From: Burkholderia sp. Ac-20365
GTDB taxonomy: Bacteria; Pseudomonadota; Gammaproteobacteria; Burkholderiales; Burkholderiaceae
Assembly: GCF_017104715.1 (NCBI RefSeq)
Contig: NZ_JAAGPI010000002.1
Span: forward strand, 372,001-436,000
Direction of reading: 5' to 3'
Length of the DNA stretch: 64,000 nucleotides
Shown here: one piece after another, positions 41,172-51,187 of the stretch
How positions within the stretch are numbered: the stretch's first letter is position 1
How the letters are laid out: every line of letters begins with the position of its first letter
The notes under the pieces: generated by a model
Database searches by the model: none
Seen by the model: the letters and a program-made list of their open reading frames with translations, nothing else
What the model was told of the DNA's origin: nothing
Made by a program: the position numbers and the translations under genes

Positions 41172-42032
41172 ATGTCTTTGCCTTGCATCGTTGCCGCGCG
41201 CCGTTTCGATCCTGCGTCGCATGTTCCGTTTGTGATCGACGGTGAGCGTGTCGGCTGGATTCGTGCGAGCGATGTGCCGCTCCTCACGCGCTGGCCCGAC
41301 GTGTTCGACATCGACACGCAGCGGGTCGCGCTTGCGCCGCTCTACAACACGGTCGATCTGCGCAGCGCGGCGCTTGGTTCGGTGATCGGCGCGCTGGCCG
41401 CTGAAGGCTGCATTCCGGGCTGGCGCAACGAGACCTATGCGATCCGCAATGCCTTCGATGCACCGCCGCTCGCCTACATAGAGCGCGCGGCGTCGCGCTT
41501 CTTCGGCACGATGACGTACGCGGTGCATCTGAACGGCGTCGTAGAATATGCAGATTCTGCGTCGCCCCGTGCGCCGCAATTGTGGATCGCGCGCCGCAGC
41601 GACACCAAGGCAACCGATCCCGGCATGCTCGATAACGTCGTGGCGGGTGGCATCGGCTGGGGTTTCAGTCTGGCGGAAACGCTCGTCAAGGAATGCTGGG
41701 AAGAAGCGGGCATTCCTGAAGAGATCGCGGCGCGTGCTGTCGCAGGACGCACTGCGCATGTGCTGCAGTCGTTGCCCGAAGGCACGCAGGCCGAGCAGAT
41801 TTTTATCTACGATCTCGCGTTGCCCGCAGATTTCGCGCCGCGCAATCAGGACGGCGAAGTGGGCGAGCATCGGCTGGCGCGCATCGAAGATGTCGCGCAG
41901 GCGATCGAAGAAGGCGCGATGACCGTCGATGCAAGTCTCGCGACGCTCGATTGCCTGCTGCGCCGCCGCTGGATCGATGAAGATGCATGCGCGGGCATCG
42001 ACGCGCTGTTCGTGCCGCCCGTTATCGCCTGA
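41172..42032 (+). CDS. Nudix hydrolase with DUF4743 N-domain
   Basis: 286-residue cytoplasmic protein. The first ~115 residues match the DUF4743 domain found before Nudix domains in thiamine pyrophosphokinase-associated proteins (VPFVIDGERVGWIRASDVPL). The Nudix domain follows with the box GGIGWGFSLAETLVKECWEE followed by AGI. The box departs from GX5EX7REUXEEXGU: Phe stands where the first Glu is expected and Lys replaces Arg, while the metal-binding E..EE core is kept. A role in cleaving damaged thiamine diphosphate derivatives is known for some relatives and is only an inference here. CTGGAGTTTTC precedes the ATG. Confidence 0.85.
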   Translation: MSLPCIVAARRFDPASHVPFVIDGERVGWIRASDVPLLTRWPDVFDIDTQRVALAPLYNTVDLRSAALGSVIGALAAEGCIPGWRNETYAIRNAFDAPPLAYIERAASRFFGTMTYAVHLNGVVEYADSASPRAPQLWIARRSDTKATDPGMLDNVVAGGIGWGFSLAETLVKECWEEAGIPEEIAARAVAGRTAHVLQSLPEGTQAEQIFIYDLALPADFAPRNQDGEVGEHRLARIEDVAQAIEEGAMTVDASLATLDCLLRRRWIDEDACAGIDALFVPPVIA

Positions 42033-42092
42033 CGCAGCGACGCGTTGCAAACCATCACGAAACACGCATTGAAGAAGGGAGTCACCGAGGTC

Positions 42093-42956
42093 ATGTCGAC
42101 CGAACACAGCTTTATTCTCAAACTGTCGTGCGCCGATCGGCCCGGCATCGTTCACGCCGTATCGGGCTTTCTGTTCGAGCGCGGCAGCAACATCCTCGAC
42201 TCCGCGCAATTCGGCGACAGCCACACGGGTGAATTTTTCATGCGCGTCCACTTCCAGCAAGTGGGCGGCGATCCCGGCCTCGACGCGCTGCGCACCGCGT
42301 TCGCGACGCTCGCCGAGCAGTTCGGCATGCGCTGGGAATTGCACGACGCGAACGTGAAGCCGCGCGTGGTGCTGATGGTGTCGAAGATCGGCCACTGCCT
42401 GAACGATCTGTTGTTCCGCTATCGCACGGGTCAACTGAATATCGAGATTCCGGCGATCATCTCGAACCACAAAGAGTTCTATCAGCTCGCCGCGAGCTAC
42501 GACATTCCGTTTCATCACTTCCCGTTGACGTCGAAAGACGCGAAGGCGCAGCAGGAAGCGCGCGTGCTCGAAGTGATCGACGAATGCAAGGCGGACCTCG
42601 TGGTGCTCGCGCGATACATGCAGATTCTGTCGCCGGAACTGTGTGCAAAGCTCGAAGGGCGCGCGATCAACATTCACCATTCGTTCCTGCCGAGTTTCAA
42701 GGGCGCGAAGCCGTATTACCAGGCATTCGACCGCGGCGTGAAGCTGATCGGCGCAACCGCGCATTACGTGACGACGGATCTCGACGAAGGTCCGATCATC
42801 GAGCAGGAAGTGGAGCGAGTCGATCACAGCATGACGCCGGATCAACTGACGGCGATTGGTCGCGACGTGGAATGTGTGACGCTGGCGCGTGCGGTGAAGT
42901 GGCACGTCGAGCACCGTATCGTGCTGAACGGCAGCAAGACGGTTGTGTTCCGCTGA
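42093..42956 (+). CDS. purU: formyltetrahydrofolate deformylase
   Basis: 287-residue enzyme that hydrolyses 10-formyl-THF to formate and THF, balancing one-carbon pools for purine synthesis. An N-terminal ACT domain (FILKLSCADRPGIVHAVSGF, about 1-85) precedes a formyltransferase domain with VSKIGHCLNDLLFRYRTGQL, VVLARYMQILSPELC, and the catalytic INIHHSFLPSFKGAKPYYQA and TTDLDEGPIIEQEV. ATG 42093 is chosen at the family start; a TTG at 42045 adds 16 unconserved residues. It ends 20 bases before a terminator. Confidence 0.95.
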   Translation: MSTEHSFILKLSCADRPGIVHAVSGFLFERGSNILDSAQFGDSHTGEFFMRVHFQQVGGDPGLDALRTAFATLAEQFGMRWELHDANVKPRVVLMVSKIGHCLNDLLFRYRTGQLNIEIPAIISNHKEFYQLAASYDIPFHHFPLTSKDAKAQQEARVLEVIDECKADLVVLARYMQILSPELCAKLEGRAINIHHSFLPSFKGAKPYYQAFDRGVKLIGATAHYVTTDLDEGPIIEQEVERVDHSMTPDQLTAIGRDVECVTLARAVKWHVEHRIVLNGSKTVVFR

Positions 42957-42975
42957 TTGGTTTTTGGCTTCGTAG

Positions 42976-43015
42976 AAACCGGCGCGTGCCTTGATCGGCA
43001 GCGCCGGTTTTTTTA
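42976..43015 (+). terminator. purU terminator
   Basis: Stem AAACCGGCGC / GCGCCGGTTT with a 15-base loop, then further T. It separates purU from the convergent PepSY gene. Confidence 0.85.
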
Positions 43016-43026
43016 TGGACGATGCG

Positions 43027-44265
43027 TTAGCGCGAAGCCGCGCTTTCCGTCTGCGTCTGGACGACGCGCGCCTTGGTCTTGCGCGCATTTGTTGCTGCGC
43101 GGCGCCCGTTCATCTTCTTCAGCCAGATCAACAGGCCCGTCACGCTCAGCATGGCGACGATCACGCCGACGCAACTGATCAGAATGCGTCCGCCGATGCC
43201 GAGAATGCGGCCCGAATGCAGCGGGAATTGCGCCTGCATGAAGAGGTCGCCCGCTGTTCCTTTGCCCGGAATCGTCGTGCCGAGTGGCTGGCCGTTTTGT
43301 GCGTTCCAGTATGTCCACGCGTTGCCGAGGCCGCCGTCGCCGTGATCGTCGCCGGCACCGAAATAGCCGATGCCGTACACATGGAACATCGGCGCATAGT
43401 AGATCGCGCCCGGCGGCGCTTCGATATGCTTGTCGGCGCGCGCCTGGATCGCCTTGTTCAGGATCTCTTCGCGCGCGATGGGCGCTTCGTTCGGCTTCGC
43501 GGTGGGTATCAGCGAAGGATCGGTGAACGGCGTCGGCGTGAGCTTCGAGAAGAGTTTGACGACAGGCTGCACGACGGGCATCGACAGATTCATCGACACC
43601 GACGTCACCGCCATCATCAGCAGCAAGCCCCAGATCCACACGCCGCCTGAACGGTGAAGATCGAACGTGACTGCGTAGCCGCCGCGCTTCACGCGAAACG
43701 CGAACGACTTCTTCCACGCCTTCATGCTCGGAAACGCCAGCACGAGCGCGATCGCGCTATCGAAAATCCACACGATCCCGACGATGCCCATCAGCCACGT
43801 GCCGATGTCGATGCCGCCCGTGAACGGCAAAAACAGCGTGTAGTGCAGCTTGTAGATGAACGGCATCAGATTCAGACGCGCGACGGACAACGCGCCCCAT
43901 TCGCGGCGGCTCTGGATCGCGCCCGTGGCGGGATCGACGGCGATCTGGTTGAAATCGAGCGGATAAGGCTGGTTCGTCTTCGGATCGACGCGCGGCAGCA
44001 CCATCATCTGCAACGCGTGGCCTGGCTCGACGGAGAGCGGCAGATACGTCACCTGCAGGCGCGGATCGTTCGCTTCGACACGGCGCGCGAGTTCCAGCGA
44101 CGGCAGCGGCTGCGCCTCGCTTTGTGCGTGGAAGAAGGTCGGATTGAGCATCGCGTCGAGTTCGTGATCCCACGCGATCAGCGCGCCCGTCAGCCCGGCG
44201 ATGGCCAGAAATAGCGCGATCCCGATGCCGAACCAGCGGTGCAGGCGCACGAGCACGGGTCTCAT
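43027..44265 (-). CDS. PepSY-domain membrane protein (iron-regulated, PiuB-like)
   Basis: 412-residue inner-membrane protein of the PepSY-associated TM helix family. The first helix follows RPVLVRLHRWFGIGIALFLA and GLTGALIAWDHEL; further helices are FTGGIDIGTWLMGIVGIVWI and GLLLMMAVTSVSMNLSM, and the last is IGGRILISCVGVIVAMLSVT. Members are often induced by iron limitation and are thought to reduce ferric siderophores or help their uptake; the exact reaction is not proven. ATG 44265 is preferred because GGGAG lies just before it; the frame extends to 44436. A Fur-like palindrome stands 69 bases upstream. Confidence 0.87.
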   Translation of the reverse strand: MRPVLVRLHRWFGIGIALFLAIAGLTGALIAWDHELDAMLNPTFFHAQSEAQPLPSLELARRVEANDPRLQVTYLPLSVEPGHALQMMVLPRVDPKTNQPYPLDFNQIAVDPATGAIQSRREWGALSVARLNLMPFIYKLHYTLFLPFTGGIDIGTWLMGIVGIVWIFDSAIALVLAFPSMKAWKKSFAFRVKRGGYAVTFDLHRSGGVWIWGLLLMMAVTSVSMNLSMPVVQPVVKLFSKLTPTPFTDPSLIPTAKPNEAPIAREEILNKAIQARADKHIEAPPGAIYYAPMFHVYGIGYFGAGDDHGDGGLGNAWTYWNAQNGQPLGTTIPGKGTAGDLFMQAQFPLHSGRILGIGGRILISCVGVIVAMLSVTGLLIWLKKMNGRRAATNARKTKARVVQTQTESAASR

Positions 44266-44333
44266 GCGCGGCTCCCGTCGAATGGGATGGCCGTGATCGG
44301 CGGAGAAACTGGGGACATGACGGCGCATTGCCT

Positions 44334-44354
44334 TGCGAATAAGAACGATTCGCA
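44334..44354. promoter_or_regulatory. putative Fur box upstream of the PepSY gene
   Basis: Perfect 7-7-7 palindrome, TGCGAAT-N7-ATTCGCA, whose core GAATAAGAACGATTC resembles the Fur consensus. It lies 69 bases upstream of a PepSY protein of the type usually controlled by iron. Confidence 0.6.
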
Positions 44355-44482
44355 TCTTATGGCGCCAATGCAGATGTCGCAAGAGTTTCGTAAGGAGATG
44401 GGCTCTTTTTGTTGCAACGTTTTGATGGTGCGACAAAACGCCGCATGCAAATGAATGGGGAAAATCGACGGCGTGGGGAAAT

Positions 44483-44513
44483 AAAAAAGGCGGCCCTGCG
44501 GTCGCCCTTTTTT
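44483..44513. terminator. terminator after the AI-2E-type permease gene
   Basis: AAAAAAGGCGGCC and GGTCGCCCTTTTTT pair around CTGC with one wobble. On the minus strand a T run follows, ending the permease transcript before the PepSY control region. Confidence 0.75.
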
Positions 44514-44532
44514 GCGTATGTTCGGGTTCCGG

Positions 44533-45618
44533 TCACACGAGCCGCAGATAAATCAGCTCGCGCTTGATATACGCATAGAAGATCGGCGCGGCAATCACGC
44601 CCGGAATACCGAACGCGGCTTCCATCACGAGCATCGCGATCAGCAGTTCCCACGCGCGCGCCTCGATCTGTCCGCCGATGATCCGCGCGTTCAGGAAATA
44701 CTCGAGCTTGTGAATCAGGATCAGGAAGATCAGCGCCGTCACGGCCGCCGGAAAGCTCACCGATAGCGCGACCGCCACGATCAGCGTATTCGAGATCAGA
44801 TTGCCGATCACAGGCAGCAGCCCAACGATGAACGTGATGATGACGAGCGTCTTCGCCATCGGCAGCGGCGCGTGAAAGAGCGGCAACAGCAGCAACAGGA
44901 AGATGCCCGTGAACACCGTGTTGATGGCCGAAATCTTCACTTGCGCGAACACGATACGGCGGAACGCATCGGCGAAACGGCTGACGCGCGTGATGAACGC
45001 CGTCGACAACGGCAGCCTTTGCATGTGCCGGGTCGCGCCGACCGCGATGATCGCGCCGATGATCATGCCGATCAGCACATGCGTGAAGATGCGCGCCGCG
45101 TTCTTGCCGCCTTGTGACAGCGTGCTCGCGTGCGTCTGCATCAGCACAGCGGCTTTTTCCTTCATCTGCTCGGTGGAAACGGGCAGGTTCTGCGCGACGA
45201 ATTGCGGCAGCCGCCCGCGCGCCTGATCGATCAATGACATCGCCTGATCGAGCAGCTTTTGCACGCTAGGCACGTCTTTCTCGAAGTGCTCGATGATCGC
45301 GACGGTGAAGCCTGTCAGCGCGCCGACGATCACCACGGACAGAATCACCACCGAGAGCCAGCGCGCCCGCCCGCTCGACATGTGCTTCTCGATGCGCGGC
45401 GCAAGCGTATGGACGAGCTGGAACACGAGCATGCCGGCGAGCAGCGCGCCCAGCAGCTTCAGTTCGAGCACCGCCCACATCGCGAGCAGCGCGACGATGT
45501 AGCTGCCGATTTCGACTGCCGACAATTTCGGCAGGCTCATGTCGCTGGTCAGCCTGACCGGGCGAGGGCGCAGATCCTGCACCTGCCCGTCTTCACGGGC
45601 CTGATTACGCTTGGCCAT
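44533..45618 (-). CDS. AI-2E family (PerM/UPF0118) permease
   Basis: 361-residue inner-membrane protein with about eight helices: VEIGSYIVALLAMWAVLELK at the start, WLSVVILSVVIVGALTGFTV, ILIGMIIGAIIAVGATRHMQ, and the family's C-terminal block ALTFLILI-like followed by NARIIGGQIEARAWELLIAM and AFGIPGVIAAPIFYAYIKRE. Some members export autoinducer-2 and others act as Na+/H+ antiporters, so the substrate is unknown. The first ~25 residues are hydrophilic. It lies 21 bases downstream of uvrA and shares its direction, so may be co-transcribed. Confidence 0.88.
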   Translation of the reverse strand: MAKRNQAREDGQVQDLRPRPVRLTSDMSLPKLSAVEIGSYIVALLAMWAVLELKLLGALLAGMLVFQLVHTLAPRIEKHMSSGRARWLSVVILSVVIVGALTGFTVAIIEHFEKDVPSVQKLLDQAMSLIDQARGRLPQFVAQNLPVSTEQMKEKAAVLMQTHASTLSQGGKNAARIFTHVLIGMIIGAIIAVGATRHMQRLPLSTAFITRVSRFADAFRRIVFAQVKISAINTVFTGIFLLLLLPLFHAPLPMAKTLVIITFIVGLLPVIGNLISNTLIVAVALSVSFPAAVTALIFLILIHKLEYFLNARIIGGQIEARAWELLIAMLVMEAAFGIPGVIAAPIFYAYIKRELIYLRLV

Positions 45619-45639
45619 GGCTCTCTATAGTCTCCAACC

Positions 45640-48600
45640 TCAGGTTTTTACGCTCGACTTGCCGGACTTCGCTGGCGCCTTGCCCGTTGCTTTTGCCTTC
45701 CCGGCCGCCGGCTTCGCTGTCGATTTCGACGCCGGCTTGGGTGCATCCGCGGCGACGGCCTTTTTCGGCCTTGCCGCTTTTACGGCCGGTTTCGCGGAAT
45801 CTGCAGCGGATTCTGCGGCGCTTTCATCGACGGTTGCCTCGGCTTCCTCGTCCGCTGCTTCAGCTTCACCGTCTGGCTGCGTCGCATAGTCCGCGCCCGC
45901 TGGCAGTGCACCACCGGCCTTGTCGCGCTGCAACAGCGGCGCGAGATAGCGACCGGTAAAACTTGCCTTCGAGTTCGCGACCTGCTCCGGCGTGCCTTGC
46001 GCGATGATCTGCCCGCCACCTGCACCGCCTTCCGGACCGAGATCGATGACCCAGTCGGCAGTTTTTATCACATCGAGATTATGCTCGATGATGACCACGG
46101 TATTTCCTTGATCTCGCAACCGATGAATCACTTCGAGCAGCAGCGCGATATCGTGGAAGTGCAAACCGGTGGTCGGCTCGTCGAGGATATAAAGTGTGCG
46201 ACCCGTATCACGCTTGCTCAGTTCCAGCGACAGCTTCACGCGCTGCGCTTCGCCGCCCGACAGCGTGGTCGCCGACTGGCCGAGCCGGATATAGCCCAGG
46301 CCGACGTCGAGCAGCGTCTTCAGCTTGCGCGCGACGACCGGCACCGCCTTGAAGAAGTCGTACGCGTGCTCGACCGTCATGTCCAGCACTTCGCTGATGT
46401 TCTGGCCTTTGTAGAGCACGTCGAGCGTTTCGCGGTTGTAGCGCTTGCCGTGGCAGACATCGCACGGGACGTACACATCCGGCAGGAAGTGCATCTCGAC
46501 CTTCAGCACGCCGTCGCCCTGGCACGATTCGCAGCGTCCGCCCTTCACGTTGAACGAGAAGCGGCCCGGATCGTAGCCGCGTTCCTTTGCGGCGGGCACG
46601 CCCGCAAACAACTCGCGGATCGGCGTGAACACGCCCGTGTAGGTCGCCGGGTTCGAACGCGGCGTGCGGCCGATCGGCGACTGATCGACGTTGATCACCT
46701 TGTCGAAATGCTCGAGGCCTTCGATGGCCTCGAACGGCGACGGCTCGGTGGACGAACCATACAGATGCTGCGCGACCGCGTGATAAAGCGTGTCGTTGAT
46801 CAGCGTCGACTTGCCCGAGCCGGATACGCCCGTCACGCAGGTCAGCAGACCCACGGGCAGATCGAGCGATACATGCTTCAGGTTGTTGCCATAAGCCTCG
46901 ACGATGCGCAGATGACGCTCGTCGGGCTGCTTTCGGTCGTCGGGGAATTCGATGCGGCGCGCGCCCGACAGATACTGGCCCGTCATCGACGCAGGATCTT
47001 CCTGCACTTCGACAGGCGTGCCTTCCGCGATCACCATGCCGCCGTGCTCGCCCGCGCCCGGTCCCATGTCGACGACGTAATCGGCCATGCGGATCATGTC
47101 TTCGTCATGCTCGACGACGATCACCGAATTGCCGAGATCGCGCAGATGCTTGAGCGTCGAAATGAGCCGGTCGTTGTCGCGCTGATGCAGGCCGATGGAC
47201 GGCTCGTCGAGCACGTACATCACGCCTGTGAGCCCCGAGCCGATCTGCGACGCGAGCCGGATACGCTGCGCCTCGCCGCCCGACAGCGTCTCAGCGCTGC
47301 GTTCCAGCGACAGATAATCGAGCCCGACGTTATTCAGGAACATCAGACGCGCGACGATTTCCTTGATGACCTTGTCGGCGATTTCGCGCTTCGAGCCTTC
47401 GAGCCGCAGCGTCTGGAAATAGCCGAGCGAATCGCGCAGCGGCCAGCCGCTGATTTCATAGATGCCGCGCGCATCCTTCCCCGTGCCGATACGCACGAAG
47501 CGCGCTTCGCGGCGCAGGCGCGTGCCTTCACATGACGGGCACGCCTGATTGTTCTGATACTTCGCGAGTTCTTCGCGCACCGCGACGGAATCCGTCTCGC
47601 GATAACGCCGCTCCAGATTCGGGATGATCCCTTCGAACACATGCTCGCGCACGGACGTGCGGCCGCGCTCGTTGATGTACGAGAACGGCACCGTCTGCGT
47701 TCCCGAGCCGTACAGCAGCGTGTTGCGCACTTTTTCCGGCAAGTCTTCGAACGCGGTGTCGATATCGAAGTCGTAGAACGCCGCGAGGCTTTGCAGCATC
47801 TGGAAGTAGAACTGGTTGCGCCGGTCCCAGCCCTTGACGGCGCCCGCCGCCAGCGACAGCGACGGATGCGCGACCACCCGCTTCGGATCGAAGAAGGTGA
47901 TCTGGCCCAGGCCGTCGCATTCCGGGCAAGCGCCCATCGGGTTGTTGAACGAGAAGAGGCGCGGCTCAAGCTCTTGCAGTGAGTACGAGCAGATCGGGCA
48001 GGCGAACTTTGAGCTGAACAGATGCTCCTTGTCCGTGTCCATTTCGAGCGCGATCGCGCGGCCGTCGGCCAGACGCAGCGCGGTTTCGAACGATTCGGCC
48101 AGACGCTGCTTCGCGTCGGCGCGCACCTTCAGGCGGTCGACGACCACGTCGATCGTGTGCTTGTCGTTCTTCTTCAGCTGCGGCAGCGAGTCGACTTCAT
48201 AGATCTTCGCGACGCCTTCATTGGACGTACCGCCGCCCGAGCGCACGCGAAAACGGATGAAGCCTTGAGCCTGCATGTCCTCGAACAGCTCCGTGTGCTC
48301 GCCTTTACGGTTGGCGACGACGGGCGCGAGGATCATCAGCTTCGTGTCTTCGGGCAGCGCGAGCGCGGCGTCCACCATCTGCGAGACGCTTTGCGCCTCG
48401 AGCGGAATTTCGTGGTCCGGGCAGTAAGGCGTGCCGACACGTGCGTAAAGAAGTCGCAGGTAGTCGTGGATTTCGGTGACGGTACCGACCGTCGAGCGCG
48501 GGTTGTGCGAGGTCGCTTTCTGCTCGATCGAAATGGCGGGCGACAGACCCTCGATCAGATCGACGTCCGGCTTTTCCATCAGCTGCAGGAATTGCCGGGC

Positions 48601-48780
48601 GTACGCGGACAGGCTCTCCACATAGCGGCGCTGGCCTTCGGCGTAGAGCGTGTCGAAGGCGAGCGACGATTTGCCCGAGCCGGACAGGCCGGTAATCACG
48701 ACCAGCTTGTGACGCGGCAAGTCGAGATTGACGTTCTTCAGGTTGTGGGTCCGAGCCCCACGGATACGGATTTGTTCCAT
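45640..48780 (-). CDS. uvrA: excinuclease ABC subunit A
   Basis: 1046-residue damage-recognition ATPase of nucleotide excision repair. Two ABC ATPase modules are visible: Walker [21 protein letters not shown] near residue 32 and [20 protein letters not shown] near 645, signature motifs [14 protein letters not shown] and [14 protein letters not shown], and zinc fingers [16 protein letters not shown]...CPECDGLG and CESCQGDG...[10 protein letters not shown]. The conserved part ends near residue 950. A tail of about 95 residues, first acidic then Ala/Lys/Pro-rich, is extra compared with the usual 940-955. It diverges from the MFS gene; no clear LexA box was found in the 280-base gap. Confidence 0.96.
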   Translation of the reverse strand: MEQIRIRGARTHNLKNVNLDLPRHKLVVITGLSGSGKSSLAFDTLYAEGQRRYVESLSAYARQFLQLMEKPDVDLIEGLSPAISIEQKATSHNPRSTVGTVTEIHDYLRLLYARVGTPYCPDHEIPLEAQSVSQMVDAALALPEDTKLMILAPVVANRKGEHTELFEDMQAQGFIRFRVRSGGGTSNEGVAKIYEVDSLPQLKKNDKHTIDVVVDRLKVRADAKQRLAESFETALRLADGRAIALEMDTDKEHLFSSKFACPICSYSLQELEPRLFSFNNPMGACPECDGLGQITFFDPKRVVAHPSLSLAAGAVKGWDRRNQFYFQMLQSLAAFYDFDIDTAFEDLPEKVRNTLLYGSGTQTVPFSYINERGRTSVREHVFEGIIPNLERRYRETDSVAVREELAKYQNNQACPSCEGTRLRREARFVRIGTGKDARGIYEISGWPLRDSLGYFQTLRLEGSKREIADKVIKEIVARLMFLNNVGLDYLSLERSAETLSGGEAQRIRLASQIGSGLTGVMYVLDEPSIGLHQRDNDRLISTLKHLRDLGNSVIVVEHDEDMIRMADYVVDMGPGAGEHGGMVIAEGTPVEVQEDPASMTGQYLSGARRIEFPDDRKQPDERHLRIVEAYGNNLKHVSLDLPVGLLTCVTGVSGSGKSTLINDTLYHAVAQHLYGSSTEPSPFEAIEGLEHFDKVINVDQSPIGRTPRSNPATYTGVFTPIRELFAGVPAAKERGYDPGRFSFNVKGGRCESCQGDGVLKVEMHFLPDVYVPCDVCHGKRYNRETLDVLYKGQNISEVLDMTVEHAYDFFKAVPVVARKLKTLLDVGLGYIRLGQSATTLSGGEAQRVKLSLELSKRDTGRTLYILDEPTTGLHFHDIALLLEVIHRLRDQGNTVVIIEHNLDVIKTADWVIDLGPEGGAGGGQIIAQGTPEQVANSKASFTGRYLAPLLQRDKAGGALPAGADYATQPDGEAEAADEEAEATVDESAAESAADSAKPAVKAARPKKAVAADAPKPASKSTAKPAAGKAKATGKAPAKSGKSSVKT

Positions 48781-49062
48781 GAACCGGCGGGAAGAGGAGA
48801 AGGCTAAACCTGCTACTATAACGACTTTTCCAGACCGCCGTTACGGCTTCCTGACAGCGCGCAAACGGCGTGCTGACAAGGTCGAAAGCGTCGTTTTTTT
48901 GCGGTTCAGCGTGGTGGGAGTGGCTCGTATATAAGGGCGATTTCTGCCTTCTGCAAGACAGCCGTCACCCGTTGTAAGCTCGGTCAGCGTCAGGTGCCGC
49001 GCGTGCGTCGTGCATGCGGCTTCTGCGCGATTCGCTGTCCGTTCATTCAATATTCGTTCCCG

Positions 49063-50250
49063 ATGTCCAATCCGTCCGCTTCGTCTACACGCATGAGCGC
49101 GCCCGAGTTGCGCGCGACCGTGTCGCTTGCCGCGATCTTCGCGCTGCGCATGCTGGGTCTCTTCATGATCATGCCCGTCTTCTCGATCTACGCGAAGACG
49201 ATTCCGGGCGGCGACAACGTGCTGCTGGTCGGCATTGCGCTGGGCGCGTATGGCGTCACGCAATCGCTGCTGTACATCTTCTACGGCTGGGTGTCCGACA
49301 TGGTCGGCCGCAAGCCGGTGATCGTGACGGGCCTGCTGATCTTCGCGCTCGGCAGCTTCGTTGCCGCGTTCGCGCACGACATGACGTGGATCATCGTCGG
49401 CCGCGTGATTCAGGGGATGGGCGCGGTGTCGTCGGCGGTGATCGCGTTCATCGCGGACCTGACGGCGGAAGAGCATCGCACCAAGGCAATGGCGATGGTG
49501 GGCGGCTCGATTGGCGTGTCGTTCGCGGTGGCGATCGTCGGCGCGCCGATCGTGTTCCATTATCTCGGCATGAGCGGTCTCTTCACGCTGGTCGGCATCT
49601 TCTCGATTCTCGCGATCGGCGTCGTGCTGTGGATCGTGCCCGATGCGCCCAAGCCGGTGCACGTGCCTGCACCGTTCCACGAAGTCCTGCACAACAAGGA
49701 ACTGCTGCGCCTGAATTTCGGCGTGCTGGTGCTGCACGCGACCCAGACCGCGCTGTTCCTCGTGGTGCCGCGCATTCTCGAAGCGGGCGGACTGTCGGTT
49801 GCGTCGCACTGGAAGATCTACCTGCCCGTGATGGGCCTCGCGTTCGTGATGATGGTTCCCGCCATCATTGCCGCCGAGAAACGCGGCAAGATGAAAGCGG
49901 TGCTGCTGGGTGCGATTGGTCTTATCCTGATCGGACAATTACTTCTTGGCGTCGCACCGCATACCATCATGTCTGTGGCGGCGATTCTGTTCGTCTACTT
50001 TCTCGGCTTCAATATTCTGGAGGCGTCGCAGCCTTCGCTGGTATCGAAGCTGGCGCCGGGCACGCGAAAGGGCGCGGCGGCGGGGGTGTACAACACCACG
50101 CAGTCGATCGGTCTTGCGATGGGCGGCGTGATCGGCGGCTGGTTGCTGAAGGTCGACGGGCAAAGCGCGGTTTTCTTTGCCTGTTCGGGGCTCGTTGCTG
50201 CCTGGCTTATAATCGCGGCCAGCATGAAACAGCCGCCGCGCAAGGCATAA
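49063..50250 (+). CDS. MFS transporter (YajR-like)
   Basis: 395-residue permease with 12 predicted helices. The N-terminal half has LAAIFALRMLGLFMIMPVFS, motif A GWVSDMVGRKPVIVTG and motif B-like IIVGRVIQGMGAVSSAVIAF; IADLTAEEHRTKAMAMVGGS follows. It most resembles YajR-type drug/proton antiporters but lacks the soluble C-terminal domain of E. coli YajR. Substrate unknown. The start ATG 49063 is preferred to 48994. ssb follows after 127 bases on the same strand, and the uvrA-MFS-ssb order is conserved in Burkholderiaceae. Confidence 0.9.
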   Translation: MSNPSASSTRMSAPELRATVSLAAIFALRMLGLFMIMPVFSIYAKTIPGGDNVLLVGIALGAYGVTQSLLYIFYGWVSDMVGRKPVIVTGLLIFALGSFVAAFAHDMTWIIVGRVIQGMGAVSSAVIAFIADLTAEEHRTKAMAMVGGSIGVSFAVAIVGAPIVFHYLGMSGLFTLVGIFSILAIGVVLWIVPDAPKPVHVPAPFHEVLHNKELLRLNFGVLVLHATQTALFLVVPRILEAGGLSVASHWKIYLPVMGLAFVMMVPAIIAAEKRGKMKAVLLGAIGLILIGQLLLGVAPHTIMSVAAILFVYFLGFNILEASQPSLVSKLAPGTRKGAAAGVYNTTQSIGLAMGGVIGGWLLKVDGQSAVFFACSGLVAAWLIIAASMKQPPRKA

Positions 50251-50377
50251 GTTTTAGGGCATGAATTTACAGGCGGCGGGTTACGGGGCGCGCTTTCCGG
50301 TCACTTGACACAAGCGGCCGTGGCGTTAAGAGCCACCAGTGCCGCGTCGCCGGAAACGGAATCAACAGGAGAAACTC

Positions 50378-50914
50378 ATGGCATCCGTGAACAAGGTCAT
50401 TCTGCTCGGCAATCTGGGTGCCGATCCGGAAGTCCGTTATCTGCCGAGCGGCGACGCAGTGGCGAACATTCGCCTTGCCACGACCGATCGCTACAAGGAC
50501 AAGCAGTCGGGCGAATTCAAGGAAATGACGGAATGGCACCGCATTTCGTTCTTCGGGCGCCTTGCCGAGATCGTGTCGGAATACCTGAAGAAAGGCTCGT
50601 CGGTGTATATCGAAGGCCGTATTCGCACGCGCAAGTATCAGGCGCAGGACGGCACCGACCGTTACTCGACGGAAATCGTCGCTGAACAGATGCAGATGCT
50701 CGGCAGCCGCGGCGGTGCGGGCGGCGGCGGTGGCGATGACGGCGGCTACAGCCGTGGCGACTCGATGGAGCGCGGTGGCGGCGGCGGTGGCCGTATGTCG
50801 GGCGGCGGCGGTGGTGGGCGTGTGTCGGGCGGTGGCGGCGGTGGCGGTCAAAGCCGTCCGAGCGCGCCGGCTGGCGGCGGGTTCGATGAGATGGATGACG
50901 ATATCCCGTTCTGA
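50378..50914 (+). CDS. ssb: single-stranded DNA-binding protein
   Basis: 178-residue tetrameric ssDNA-binding protein. The OB-fold (about 1-112) includes [40 protein letters not shown] and [21 protein letters not shown] Gly-rich linker of about 55 residues follows, with near-repeats of GGG and R/M-S-GGGGG units, and the acidic tip DEMDDDIPF recruits repair proteins. CAGGAGAAACTC precedes ATG 50378. It neighbours uvrA divergently across the MFS gene. It is the last core gene before the accessory island. Confidence 0.97.
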   Translation: MASVNKVILLGNLGADPEVRYLPSGDAVANIRLATTDRYKDKQSGEFKEMTEWHRISFFGRLAEIVSEYLKKGSSVYIEGRIRTRKYQAQDGTDRYSTEIVAEQMQMLGSRGGAGGGGGDDGGYSRGDSMERGGGGGGRMSGGGGGGRVSGGGGGGGQSRPSAPAGGGFDEMDDDIPF

Positions 50915-50942
50915 CCACCCGTAATCAGAAAATGTAAAGATC

Positions 50943-50968
50943 AACCCCGCCTTTTGGTGGGGTTTTTC
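50943..50968 (+). terminator. ssb terminator
   Basis: Stem AACCCCGCC / GGTGGGGTT around TTTT, followed by more T. It marks the left border of the accessory region. Confidence 0.85.
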
Positions 50969-51187
50969 TTTATCTATATGCTAATTACAGCCTGGGAATA
51001 ATGTCAAGATTGAGCGGAGGGTATACCGCGGCGACCGCGAATTTTGCGCGTAAGCAAATTTCGTAAAGATTATTAGGGCGAGTGGGCCACCAGCCATGAG
51101 AGGGCGCATTTCCCCCTGGTGAAGAACGTAAACTTCACCTATTGTGCTGTTGACGCCCTTGGGGAGGATGGCAATGGCCAATCCGTT
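50969..51187 (-). other. non-core stretch downstream of the truncated ATPase
   Basis: On the minus strand, the ATPase frame continues open for about 66 codons after its TAG (to 50981), giving ILPKGVNSTIGEVYVLHQGE and more, but no family is recognised. It may be leftover coding sequence or chance. Confidence 0.3.

Noticed and set aside
41145..43088. 647-codon open frame on the minus strand
   Set aside because: It lies antisense to the Nudix and purU genes, both with clear family motifs. It is Arg/His/Asp-rich, the usual look of a shadow frame in GC-rich DNA.
45997..47535. 512-codon open frame on the plus strand
   Set aside because: Antisense to uvrA, whose motifs are continuous across it.
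48781..49062. Search for a LexA (SOS) box between uvrA and the MFS gene
   Set aside because: No CTG-N10-CAG-type palindrome with a good core was found; SOS control of uvrA cannot be claimed.
48994..49062. Longer N-terminus for the MFS transporter
   Set aside because: The extra residues are Cys/Arg-rich and unlike MFS starts; the ATG at 49063 is followed by a normal first segment.
50700..50890. Repetitive GGCGGC-rich stretch that might be a repeat array
   Set aside because: It encodes the Gly-rich linker of Ssb in frame, so it is ordinary low-complexity coding sequence, not a CRISPR or tandem-repeat locus.
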